Source: Corynebacterium glaucum (GTDB taxonomy: Bacteria; Actinomycetota; Actinomycetes; Mycobacteriales; Mycobacteriaceae). From it: a stretch of DNA of 64,000 bases. This document shows positions 37,418-44,682 of the stretch, piece after piece (position 1 is the stretch's first letter; every line of letters begins with the position of its first letter). The stretch is taken from the NCBI RefSeq assembly GCF_030408855.1, contig NZ_CP047358.1:496001-560000 (forward strand), given 5' to 3'. The notes under the pieces were generated by a model. It ran no database searches. It saw only the letters and a list, made by a program, of their open reading frames with translations, and was not told the DNA's origin. Position numbers and translations under genes: made by a program.

Positions 37418-38857
37418 GAGGGTGTCCGATTCTTTGTGTGCGGGGGCTTGGTTTACAAGTAGTCCGCGAATCGGTCGGGGTAAGCCACGGCTAGTTGGTT
37501 GATGGCTTGTTTCCACCCGGTGGCTTTCGCTCCTTCAATATAGCCGTTGCACTCAACGTCGCGCTTGGCTTTCTTCGCCCGCTGCGCAGCGCGCTTGTCC
37601 TCGATGTTGCAGATCATCAACCACAGCGTCTTCAACGCCGCGGTATCGTTCGGGAACTGGCCCCTGTTACGGGTAGCTTTACGCAGTTCAGCATTCAGCG
37701 ACTCGATCGAATTGGTGGTGTAGAGCACCCGCCTGGCCGCAGGCGGGAACTGCAGAAACGGCACGAACCGCTCCCAAGCGTCGCGCCAGACTTTGACCGA
37801 CTGGGGGTATTTTAGGCCCAGCTCACTGGCCTCGAAAGCATCCAGGCTGGCGCGTGCCGTCTCCTCATTGGGAGCGGTGTAGACCTCACGCAGCGCGCGA
37901 GAGACGCCTTTGCGGTCCTGATACGACACCCACCGGTTCGCCGCCCGAATCAGGTGCACGATGCAGGTCTGCACCATGGAATTCGGCCAGGTTGCCTCCA
38001 CGGCTTCTGGCAGGCCTTGGAGCCCGTCGCAGCAGACAATGAACACGTCCTGGACCCCGCGGTTGGCCAGATCTGCGCACACCGATGCCCAAAATGCGGC
38101 GCCTTCATTGTCAGCGATCCACAATCCCAGGATGTGCTTGATGCCGTCCATGTCGACACCAACCGCCATGTAGCAAGCCTTGTTGACCACGCGGTGGCCG
38201 TCACGGATCTTCACGCGTAGCGCGTCGAGGAAGATCACTGGGTAAAACTCGTCGAGCTGGCGGTTTTGCCAGATCATGACCTCTTCTAAGACCGCATCGG
38301 TAATGGTGCTGATCGTATCCGGGCTCATATCCACCCCCAGGGTGGTGGCGAGATGGTGCTGGATATCTCGCACGGTCATCCCGCCGGCGTACAGCGAGAT
38401 AATCATGTCGTCGAGCTCTGTGAGCCGACGGGAGCCTTTGGGCACCATCTGCGGGGTGAACGTGCCCGCGCGATCCCGTGGCATCGTGACCTCAACAGGG
38501 CCGTAGCCGGAATCGACGGTCTTGGTGTACGACCCGTTTCGGTGGTTGCCACCACCAGCATCTGTTACCTGGGCTTTCGCTTTGCGGTCGGAGTGTTCGT
38601 AGCCCAAATGGGCATCCATCTCCGCCTGCAGGCCGGCGTTGATCGACGCCTGCAAAAGCCCCTTGACCAGCTCGCTGGCGTCGTCGGTGGAGGTGGACAG
38701 CTCCCCGATGAGCTTTGCGAGCTCGGGGTTATCCATCAGCTTCTCGCTGATCTCGTTGACCCTGGACGGGTCGTGGCTTTTCTTCGGTGACACAGTAGTC
38801 ATTATCGGTGAAACTCCTTCAGATCAGAGCCTCACACACAAACTTCCTGGCACCCTC
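37418..38857. mobile_element. IS256-family insertion sequence (1440 bp, apparently intact)
   Basis: The ends are imperfect inverted repeats starting GAGGGTG(T/C)C and containing TTTGTGTG (left GAGGGTGTCCGATTCTTTGT, right read inward GAGGGTGCCAGGAAGTTTGT). It is flanked by TGCCGCTG duplications and contains a full transposase gene. It is the youngest of the three nested insertions because it interrupts the IS21 gene. Confidence 0.92.
37453..38802 (-). CDS. IS256-family (mutator type) transposase
   Basis: The 449-residue DDE transposase has the family landmarks: MPRDRAGTFTPQMVPK near residue 108, FLDALRVKIRDG with the first catalytic Asp near 191, the second Asp in VCCDGLQGLPEA near 257, the C/H region QTCIVHLIRAANR near 281 and the final Glu region YTTNSIESLNAELRKATRNRGQFP near 365. 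The frame is full length and undamaged, so this copy could be active. Read in the opposite direction to the istA it interrupts. Confidence 0.95.
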   Translation of the reverse strand: MTTVSPKKSHDPSRVNEISEKLMDNPELAKLIGELSTSTDDASELVKGLLQASINAGLQAEMDAHLGYEHSDRKAKAQVTDAGGGNHRNGSYTKTVDSGYGPVEVTMPRDRAGTFTPQMVPKGSRRLTELDDMIISLYAGGMTVRDIQHHLATTLGVDMSPDTISTITDAVLEEVMIWQNRQLDEFYPVIFLDALRVKIRDGHRVVNKACYMAVGVDMDGIKHILGLWIADNEGAAFWASVCADLANRGVQDVFIVCCDGLQGLPEAVEATWPNSMVQTCIVHLIRAANRWVSYQDRKGVSRALREVYTAPNEETARASLDAFEASELGLKYPQSVKVWRDAWERFVPFLQFPPAARRVLYTTNSIESLNAELRKATRNRGQFPNDTAALKTLWLMICNIEDKRAAQRAKKAKRDVECNGYIEGAKATGWKQAINQLAVAYPDRFADYL

Positions 38858-38865
38858 TGCCGCTG

Positions 38866-40050
38866 TTTGACCCCACCGGCGGGCAAGGCTTGCAGGTCAG
38901 CATCTTTGTCGCCTCGCTGCCGTATTCGGGCATGGTATTCGCCTGCGCGTGCGCGGATGAGCGCCAGGACGCGTGGCTTGCAGCCCATATCCGCGCGTTC
39001 GAGTACTTCGGCGGGGTCGCCGAGGTCATCGTGCCAGATAACGCCTCGACAGCCTCGAACGCGATCAGTGCCGCGGATAAAAATCGCCGGGTCAACTCCA
39101 CCTACGAGGAGTTTTTGGAGCACTACAACACCGCCGCGTTGCCGGCCCGCGCGAAACGACCCAAAGACAAGGCCAGCGTCGAAGCCGCAGTCAAGATCGT
39201 CACCCAGAACGTCATCCACGCACTCGATGGCCACCAGTGCGTCGGGATAGACGAGCTCAACGCAAAAATCACCGCCCTGGTCGATGGGATCAACGCTGCC
39301 GAACCGTTTCGCGGCAATGCGACGAGCAGGCGCGCATTGTTCGATCAGTTCGAACGCGACGTGCTCACCGCGCTGCCTACAACACCGTGGCAGCGCACCG
39401 AATGGAAACGCGCCAAAGTCGCGCCCAATTTCCACATCAGAGTGCACAACGTGCATTACTCGGTACCGCACCAACTGGTGGGCCGCACCGTGGACGTGCG
39501 TATCACCGGTGACAGCCTCGCCGTCTTCGACGCCGGGCAGCGTGTGGCCACCCACCAACTCGCACGTGTCCGCGGGGTGTACGTCACCGACACCGACCAC
39601 ATCCCGGCGAACATGGGTGACACCCGGGGGTTGTGGACAAGCGAGTACTTCCTGCGCGAAGCCGCCAAAATCGGGCCGGCCACCCGCCAGGTGATCTTTG
39701 AGCTCATCGAAACCAAAGCGATCCCTGCCCAGGCGTACCAAGCGTGCCGCAACGTGCTCAACATGGGCAAACACGCCAACAAGCCAATCCTCGAGGAGGC
39801 CTGCCGGCGTTTGGTGTCCACCGACGGCGTCAGGCGTGCTGTGTCGTATACCGCGGTGAAAAACATGATGGCCGCCGTGCGCAAAGACACCTCCACACGA
39901 CCCACAGGCACTGACCTTTCAACCGATCTGCCAACAAGCAGACCCACCCGTGACGTGCCTACCCCGACAGCGCGTGACACGCGCGGCGCCTACCTCGGTG
40001 GTGCCGCCCAGTTCAGCCTCGAAAACCTCACCAAGAAGGGATCTGCATAA
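38866..40050 (+). pseudogene. istA: istA transposase, C-terminal part
   Basis: The 394 codons run from FDPTGGQGLQVSIFV through VPDNAST (second catalytic Asp region) and KDKASVEAAVKIV (the Glu region) to a C-terminal domain ending LENLTKKGSA. The frame is undamaged but has no start of its own, being cut off by the IS256 element. Together the two parts would give about 546 residues, normal for IstA. Confidence 0.88.
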
Positions 40051-40053
40051 CCC

Positions 40054-40821
40054 ATGCCCCGCCCACAACCAGCATCAGCATCCGCCCGCTTCCTCGACGA
40101 ATCAGTCCTGCCGATCTTTACAGATCTGCGGATGACCGCCTTCGGACAAAGTGTTATCGACATCGCCGCCGATCCCGCATTCGACGATTGGAGCTTCTCC
40201 GACAAAGTGCTCTACGCACTCGATAAAGAGGTAGCGGCCAAGCGTGAGAGGCGAGTCAACAAACTGCTCAAAGCATCCCGATCGCCAAATCCCGATGCTT
40301 GTATCGAAGACGTCACCTACACGCCCGGCCGCATCATCAACAAAGAGCAAATCACCCGACTCGCTCACTGTCAATGGTGCCAAAGCGCACAAAACATTGT
40401 CATCCTGGGTAAATCCTCCGTCGGCAAAACCTACCTCGCCCAAGCACTGCTCACCGCGGCGTGCCGAAACGACTACTCCGCACGCTTCTTCCGCACCGAC
40501 ACACTCGCCAACCACCTCGCCGTGCTCAAACACGACGACCCAGCCCGCATCACTTTCCTCGAAGACCTCCACCACACAGACGTGTTAGTCCTCGACGACT
40601 TCCTCACCACCCCAATCGATGCCGCCACCGCACACCAGCTGCTCAACATCCTCGCAGAGCGCGAACCCCGCGGATCCACCATCGTGACATCCCAGTTCAC
40701 ACCCGACGAATGGTACAAATCCATCCCCGACGCCGTCATCGCCGAATCCATCCTCAACCGACTCGTCGCCGGCGCCGAAATCATCACACTCGAAGGCACC
40801 AACATGCGACTGACCCCATAA
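40054..40821 (+). CDS. istB: IstB, AAA+ ATPase helper of IS21 transposition
   Basis: The 255-residue ATPase of the DnaC-like IstB family assists IstA in target selection. Walker A is GKSSVGKT near residue 119, Walker B is VLVLDDF near 183, and sensor I lies in STIVTSQ near 209. It begins three bases after the istA stop. The gene is intact, but with istA broken the element is probably immobile unless helped in trans. Confidence 0.92.
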   Translation: MPRPQPASASARFLDESVLPIFTDLRMTAFGQSVIDIAADPAFDDWSFSDKVLYALDKEVAAKRERRVNKLLKASRSPNPDACIEDVTYTPGRIINKEQITRLAHCQWCQSAQNIVILGKSSVGKTYLAQALLTAACRNDYSARFFRTDTLANHLAVLKHDDPARITFLEDLHHTDVLVLDDFLTTPIDAATAHQLLNILAEREPRGSTIVTSQFTPDEWYKSIPDAVIAESILNRLVAGAEIITLEGTNMRLTP

Positions 40822-40917
40822 CCCCCGCCACCAACCCAAACGCCCGGGCGTTACTCGATACTCACCCGGGCGTTACCGGAAACCCACCACGCCGTTACTA
40901 AAAACGTGGTCTAAACA

Positions 40918-40925
40918 GTCACGTG
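40918..40925 (+). repeat. Right 8-bp target duplication of the IS21-type element
   Basis: GTCACGTG, identical to 36819-36826, directly after the element end at 40917. Confidence 0.82.
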
Positions 40926-41408
40926 AGTGTGGGCGTGGTCGAACAGCCGGTAGACCAGACCGTCGATCTGCCACAGCTCACCAACGAAATCGCGGGCGAA
41001 TCGTTTATAGGAGCTGCGCGGGCGTTTACGGGCATTGGCTTCTACAAAACCCAACTCATGAAGCCACAACGCGATGGTGGAACGCGACGGGGTGCGATCA
41101 GGACCAACGGAATCGAACAAGTAGTAATAGATCGACCACGGGCCGTAATCCAACCCCTGTTCCATCAGATGTTGCCGAGCGTTGACGACTGCGATTTTGT
41201 CGGCGCCATCAAACTTTCTCGCCGGGTTCTTCGGGGCGGTCGAATCCGGCAGAATGCCCGATCGACCCTTCTGGGCAACCCGTTTTTTGATGTTGGTGTA
41301 GGTCTGACGCGAGATGCCCAATTCTTTGCAAAACTGTGTGATCGTTTTGCCGTCGCGGACCGGATCGAAATCAGCGACCTTTCTGCGCTTGTGCAATGGA
41401 ATAGCCAT
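40926..41408 (-). pseudogene. IS481-family transposase, N-terminal part
   Basis: The 161 codons start MAIPLHKRRKVADFDPV at the ATG at 41406-41408 and hold a helix-turn-helix (TITQFCKELGISRQTYTNIKKR near residue 20) and the beginning of the integrase core (ELWQIDGLVYRLFDH, with the first catalytic Asp). The frame breaks at the IS21 insertion and resumes at 36826. Confidence 0.88.
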
Positions 41409-41504
41409 CGGACTATTCCACCGCCGCACGCGTCCAAAAAGCCTCTAGACATCATGCCCAAAAACTTCCTGGACTCCATGTCCAAGAAGTCCCCAGACAT
41501 CACA

Positions 41505-41519
41505 GTAGAGCGCTAGTCC
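41505..41519 (+). repeat. Right 15-bp target duplication of the IS481-type element
   Basis: GTAGAGCGCTAGTCC, identical to 35770-35784. Confidence 0.88.
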
Positions 41520-41966
41520 GTCACTGATGGAGGCGCCGGTGCCTGCCGGCCCGTCTTCGCGGCCGAGTGAGCCGCGGAAGGTGATCCAGCTCAACGGGGC
41601 GCACGGATCGTAGTGATTCTCGATGTCTTCGATCCAGTAATTGGTGTCGGTGTGATTCTCGGCTGGCATGCGTCCCGGAGCGGTGCCGGTGGCGTATTGC
41701 TGGCGTGGGTCTGTGGGCGGCGTGGTGCAGTCGCCAGCTGGGGTGGTTGCCCCGGCCGGCGGGGCTGCGGTGTCGACCTCGGTGGTGGGTTGCTGCGTGA
41801 CTGTCTCGACTGTCGCTTCCTGGGTGACCGCTTCCGTCACCGTTTCCGGCGCCGACGTTGCCGCTGAAGTCTCAGCGGTGGTGTCGTCGGTGGCGCTGCA
41901 CGACGCAATCGCGAGCGCCGCCGGAACTGCAATGAGTACTTGGGTGGCTAATTTGAGTCGCGTCAT
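41505..41966 (-). pseudogene. LppP/LprE-like lipoprotein, N-terminal part (disrupted by nested IS elements)
   Basis: The 154 codons start MTRLKLATQVLIAVPAALA at the ATG at 41964-41966, with a lipobox LAIASC (Cys near residue 24). A Thr/Val-rich linker follows, and then a domain beginning GDCTTPPTDPRQQY. WIEDIENHYDPCAPLSWITF is typical of mycobacterial LppP/LprE-type lipoproteins. TATCCT lies eight bases before the ATG. The restored protein would be about 232 residues. As it stands the truncated product would read into the IS end and stop, losing the last third. Confidence 0.85.
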
Positions 41967-42240
41967 GCCCCTCAAGGATAGGTGCTTCGCCACCTTTGCT
42001 GGCTCCGTATCGGTGAGCACCGGGCAACAATGTCGGATTCCGCCTGGTAGCAGCTCGCCTGTGAAGTCTCTGCCAAGTCAGTAATGGCCTCTATGTCAGC
42101 CCCAGTTTTCCGCGTTTTTGGGGTCCAGAGGTTTGCGATGTGCTTCGCTGACTTGCCGTCTCCACTATGCAGCCGGGGGCTTACCCCCTTAGAATGCATT
42201 AAGCAAAAGCTCAAATCAGTGATGAAAGAAGGCAGGACCC
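41967..42240. promoter_or_regulatory. Divergent region between the broken lipoprotein gene and the DUF4282 gene
   Basis: The 274 bp should hold both promoters. Leftward TATCCT near the lipoprotein start is seen. Rightward, TTAGAATGCATTAAGC near 42190 precedes a GAAGG ribosome site. TTAAGCAAAAGCTC (42200-42213) is a partial dispersed motif lacking the CGTCG part. No coding frame is evident. Confidence 0.35.
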
Positions 42241-43128
42241 ATGTCCACTCCGTTCAACCCTAACGACCGTGACCCGAATAAGGACGTCTCGTCCCAGCCG
42301 TTCGGTGCTGGCTCCTCCGACTCGCAGTCCAGCCAGCCGACCTGGGGTTCCAACAGCACCGGCTCGTCCCAGACTGGTTGGGGTTCCTCCGACTCGAACT
42401 CGTCGCAGTCCGGCTGGGGTGCATCCGATTCCAACAGTTCCCAATCTGGCTGGGGCGCATCTGACTCCAGCAGCTCCCAGTCCAGCGATTCTCCGTACGG
42501 TCAGTCGCAGTACGGCCAGAGCCAGTCCCAGAGCGGCCAGGGCAGCCAGGGCAGCCAGTACGGTCAGACCCCAGCCTACGGCCAGTCCGGTTTCGGGCAG
42601 GCGGGTCAGAGCTACGGTCAGTCTGATTACGGTCAGTCGCAGTACGGCCAGAGCCAGTCCCAGACTCAGGGTCAGACTCAGGGGCAGACTCAGGCCTACG
42701 GCCAGACGCAGGGTGGCCAGTACGGTCAGACCCAGGGCTTCGGCCAGCCTTACAGCGGTTTCCAGCAGGACGGTGGCAGCGCGAACAACGCGGCCCAGGG
42801 CCAACGCCAGAACTTCTTCAAGGCGTTGTTTGATCGATCGTTCGAGCGCTCCTTCACCCTTGACTTCCACAAGACGCTCTTCACCATCGCGCTCGTGTTT
42901 ATCGGCATTTTCTGGGTGCTTGGTCTCATCGGTTCTCTGTCCACTTTCACCGAGGGGGCTGGTGAAGGTGTGCTGGCACTTGTCATGTTCCTGATTCTCG
43001 GTACCTTCGGCGTGCTGTTCTGGACCATCATGATTCGTGTCAGCCTGGAGTTTTACGTGGCAATGATGCGCACGCAGCGCGATGTTAAGCGCCTGGCTGA
43101 GGACGACACCACCTCCAGCACCAGCTAA
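42241..43128 (+). CDS. DUF4282 membrane protein with a long YGQ/SGQ low-complexity N-terminus
   Basis: The 295-residue protein has two parts. Residues 1-185 are almost wholly Ser, Gln, Gly, Tyr and Thr, with SGWGASDSNSSQ repeats and then many YGQSQ, GQTQ and GYGQ-like repeats. Residues about 195-280 are a DUF4282 domain with two membrane segments (LFTIALVFIGIFWVLGLIG and VLALVMFLILGTFGVLFWTI) and the end RVSLEFYVAMMRTQRDVK. The repeats resemble eukaryotic prion-like domains and should be disordered on the cytoplasmic side. Function unknown. Confidence 0.82.
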   Translation: MSTPFNPNDRDPNKDVSSQPFGAGSSDSQSSQPTWGSNSTGSSQTGWGSSDSNSSQSGWGASDSNSSQSGWGASDSSSSQSSDSPYGQSQYGQSQSQSGQGSQGSQYGQTPAYGQSGFGQAGQSYGQSDYGQSQYGQSQSQTQGQTQGQTQAYGQTQGGQYGQTQGFGQPYSGFQQDGGSANNAAQGQRQNFFKALFDRSFERSFTLDFHKTLFTIALVFIGIFWVLGLIGSLSTFTEGAGEGVLALVMFLILGTFGVLFWTIMIRVSLEFYVAMMRTQRDVKRLAEDDTTSSTS

Positions 43129-43132
43129 CCTT

Positions 43133-43183
43133 TTCTTTACGACGAACCCCAAGCCGCGTGAACGCACGCAGCTTGGGGCTTCG
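43133..43183 (+). terminator. Terminator after the DUF4282 gene with a partial dispersed motif
   Basis: CCCCAAGC (43147-43154) pairs with GCTTGGGG (43171-43178), extended inward by CGCGTG/CACGCA with one mismatch, and is followed by CTTCGTTTT. CTTTTCTTTACGACG just before it matches the TA-type dispersed motif except for the missing G. Confidence 0.75.
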
Positions 43184-43185
43184 TT

Positions 43186-43384
43186 TTGCCCTGTCTAAGT
43201 GGAGCGGGCTGGTCGGTGATTTCCGCCGCGGTCCCGGCCACTGTCTCAGACCATTGTCTCAGACCACTGTCGGTCACCGGAAGTCGATGGTGCCGAAGAT
43301 ACGGTTGGCTCAGCCCCCGGGTCTGGGGCGTTCGAGCAGGGAACCAAACCAAATGCAAGGAACCCCCATGGGTGTCACCTGCGG
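43186..43384. other. Unexplained region between convergent genes with direct repeats and a 32-codon frame
   Basis: About 200 bp lie between two gene ends, where no promoter is needed. TGTCTCAGACCA occurs twice (43241-43265), followed by a third partial copy. A GTG frame from 43290 to 43388 encodes 32 residues (VPKIRLAQPPGLGR... to PMGVTCG), and the opposite strand offers MGVPCIWFGSLLERPRPGG. CCCCCGGGTCTGGGG and ACCCCCATGGGT are small C-rich hairpins. It may be an IS remnant or a small RNA; I cannot decide. Confidence 0.3.
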
Positions 43385-43792
43385 CTAAACATTTGAATCG
43401 AGAAGGGTTTCCACGCTGGCCGGGTCCGCGTCGGAAAGCATCTGGCGGCAGCGGTCGTACTCATCAGTCTCACCGATGGCTTTGGCAGCCAGGGCGAGCA
43501 TCGCGATCGCTTTGAGCACCGGCTGGTTCGCCTCGTGCGTTGCAGGCACTGGGCCCCAGCCTTTCCAGCCGTTGGCGCGCAGGCGGTCAAGGGAGCGGTG
43601 GTAGCCGGTGCGCGCGTACGCGTAGGCAACGATCGGGTCGCCTTCTGACAATTCCTTCTCCGCGCGGGCGGCCCAAACCGCCGGGGAGTTGGGGTGGGCG
43701 TAGACCGAGGCGTCGTCAAGCAAATTGCTCTTCGAAGCGGGGTCTTCCGGGAGTTTCACGGGTGGGGGAGCGAGCATGTCGTTGATGTCCAT
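43385..43792 (-). CDS. DUF3151-family protein
   Basis: The 135-residue protein starts MDINDMLAPPPVKLPEDPAS and has the family's AHPNSPAVWAARAE and AYAYARTGYHRSLDRLRANGWKGWGPVP segments, which look like TPR-type helices. It is widespread in actinobacteria and of unknown function. TAGCTT lies seven bases before the ATG, pointing to a leaderless mRNA although maf is only ten bases upstream. A dispersed-motif copy (CGTCGTCAAGC) is at 43711-43721. Confidence 0.82.
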   Translation of the reverse strand: MDINDMLAPPPVKLPEDPASKSNLLDDASVYAHPNSPAVWAARAEKELSEGDPIVAYAYARTGYHRSLDRLRANGWKGWGPVPATHEANQPVLKAIAMLALAAKAIGETDEYDRCRQMLSDADPASVETLLDSNV

Positions 43793-43802
43793 GGGTGCGA
43801 AG

Positions 43803-44393
43803 CTAGTCCCAGAACGCGCTCGCGTCGAGGCCGAACTGATAGAGCGCGCGGCGCAGAAACGGCATCGAGAGGCCGATGACGCTAGTCGGGTCGCCGTCGA
43901 TGGAGTCGATGAACCAACTGCCTAGAGCCTCGAGGGTGAACGCGCCGGCGCATTCAAGCGGCTGTCCGGAGCGCGCGTAGGCCTCGATGTCGGTGTCGGA
44001 TACGTCGCCGAACTGGATGGCGGTGCGCACAGTGTGCTGCACCCACTCGCCGCGGTACGTCGCGGCATGGCCGGTGAGCAGGTGCGCGGTGCGGCCGCGC
44101 TGGGCGCGCCAGCGTTCGATTGTGGCTTCGACGGTGTGGGGTTTGCCGAGCAGCTCGCCGTCGAGGAGCAGCATTGAGTCGCACCCGATCACCACATCGT
44201 CGGGGTGGCCGGGCGCGATCGCGTCGGCCTTTGCGCGGGCGAGCGCGGCGACAACGTCAGCTGGCGCGGTGCCGCCGAGTGAGGCGATCAGCGCGTCCTC
44301 GTCAATGTCGGCAGGTCTCAGGAGGGGAGACACCCCACCTTGCTCAAGGAGCATGCGTCTCGACGGTGATTTGGACGCCAGCACCAGCCGCAC
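43803..44393 (-). CDS. maf: Maf-like nucleotide pyrophosphatase
   Basis: Maf proteins hydrolyse non-canonical or methylated nucleoside triphosphates. The 196 residues begin VRLVLASKSPSRRMLLEQ (the SxSPRR-type motif) and contain DIDEDAL, ARAKA, VIGCDSMLLLDG with the catalytic Asp region near residue 71, LGKP and GAFTLEALGSWFIDSIDGDPTSVIGL near 150. The start is GTG 44391-44393; longer upstream frame overlaps accE and is rejected. It starts four bases after the accE stop, so accD, accE and maf form one transcript. Confidence 0.93.
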   Translation of the reverse strand: MRLVLASKSPSRRMLLEQGGVSPLLRPADIDEDALIASLGGTAPADVVAALARAKADAIAPGHPDDVVIGCDSMLLLDGELLGKPHTVEATIERWRAQRGRTAHLLTGHAATYRGEWVQHTVRTAIQFGDVSDTDIEAYARSGQPLECAGAFTLEALGSWFIDSIDGDPTSVIGLSMPFLRRALYQFGLDASAFWD

Positions 44394-44397
44394 AGCG

Positions 44398-44625
44398 TTA
44401 GAAGTAGGCAACGTTGCCAAATGCGTGCGGGTTGTACACCGCACCTTGGTGGTGGCTCGGGCGAGGTGCGCCCCAGCCGTTGCGGTCGGCCGGATTCTGG
44501 GCTGCTGCCCGTGCGGTCTGCTCGGCCTGCAGGTCAGCGATGACGGTGGTAAGCGCCGCAAGCTCTTCTTCGTTCAGGTGTCCCTTGGTCACGGTGAACA
44601 AGGGCGCAGCGTTTGGTGTCGTCAT
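44398..44625 (-). CDS. accE: Acyl-CoA carboxylase epsilon subunit
   Basis: AccE is the small activating subunit of actinobacterial acyl-CoA carboxylases. The 75 residues fit the family pattern: FTVTKGHLNEEELAALTTVIA, then an Ala-rich helix and a conserved end NGWGAPRPSHHQGAVYNPHAFGN. AAAGGAG precedes the ATG. It follows accD by 57 bp. Confidence 0.9.
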   Translation of the reverse strand: MTTPNAAPLFTVTKGHLNEEELAALTTVIADLQAEQTARAAAQNPADRNGWGAPRPSHHQGAVYNPHAFGNVAYF

Positions 44626-44682
44626 GGTGAATCTCCTTTCACCGAGGATTCAGGCTCTGCCAGCTTACGGTGGCGTAGGTTT

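Larger units (their letters stand above)
36827..40917. mobile_element. IS21-family insertion sequence, interrupted by an IS256-type element
   Basis: The ends begin TGTTGCGCGGTCGTGTCTAG (left) and TGTTTAGACCACGTTTTTAG (right, read inward), both followed by TAAC and by spaced GTGAG(T/C)AT...AGTAACG repeats, the multiple transposase-binding sites typical of IS21. It carries istA (split) and istB (intact). Without the inner IS256 element it would be about 2.64 kb. It lies inside the IS481 transposase gene with an 8-bp duplication. Confidence 0.9.
35785..41504. mobile_element. IS481-family insertion sequence, enlarged to 5.7 kb by two nested insertions
   Basis: The ends are inverted repeats: TGTTATGTCCATAGAGTTTT at left and TGTGATGTCTGGGGACTTCT read inward from the right, both continuing with TTGGAC(G/A)TGGAGTC. 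Further internal TTTTTGGACGCGT copies follow. Without the IS21 insertion the element would be about 1.62 kb with one transposase gene on the minus strand. It is flanked by a 15-bp duplication inside a lipoprotein gene. No copy of the dispersed GCTTNNCGACG motif was seen in any of its layers, unlike the rest of the window. Confidence 0.9.

Noticed and set aside
35846..37516. A single 556-codon transposase gene
   Set aside because: The codons beyond 36826 lie in the IS21 element, antisense to istA. The real transposase continues at 40926-41408.
42200..42213. TTAAGCAAAAGCTC as a further dispersed-motif copy
   Set aside because: It lacks the CGTCG half that all counted copies keep, so it was left out of the tally.
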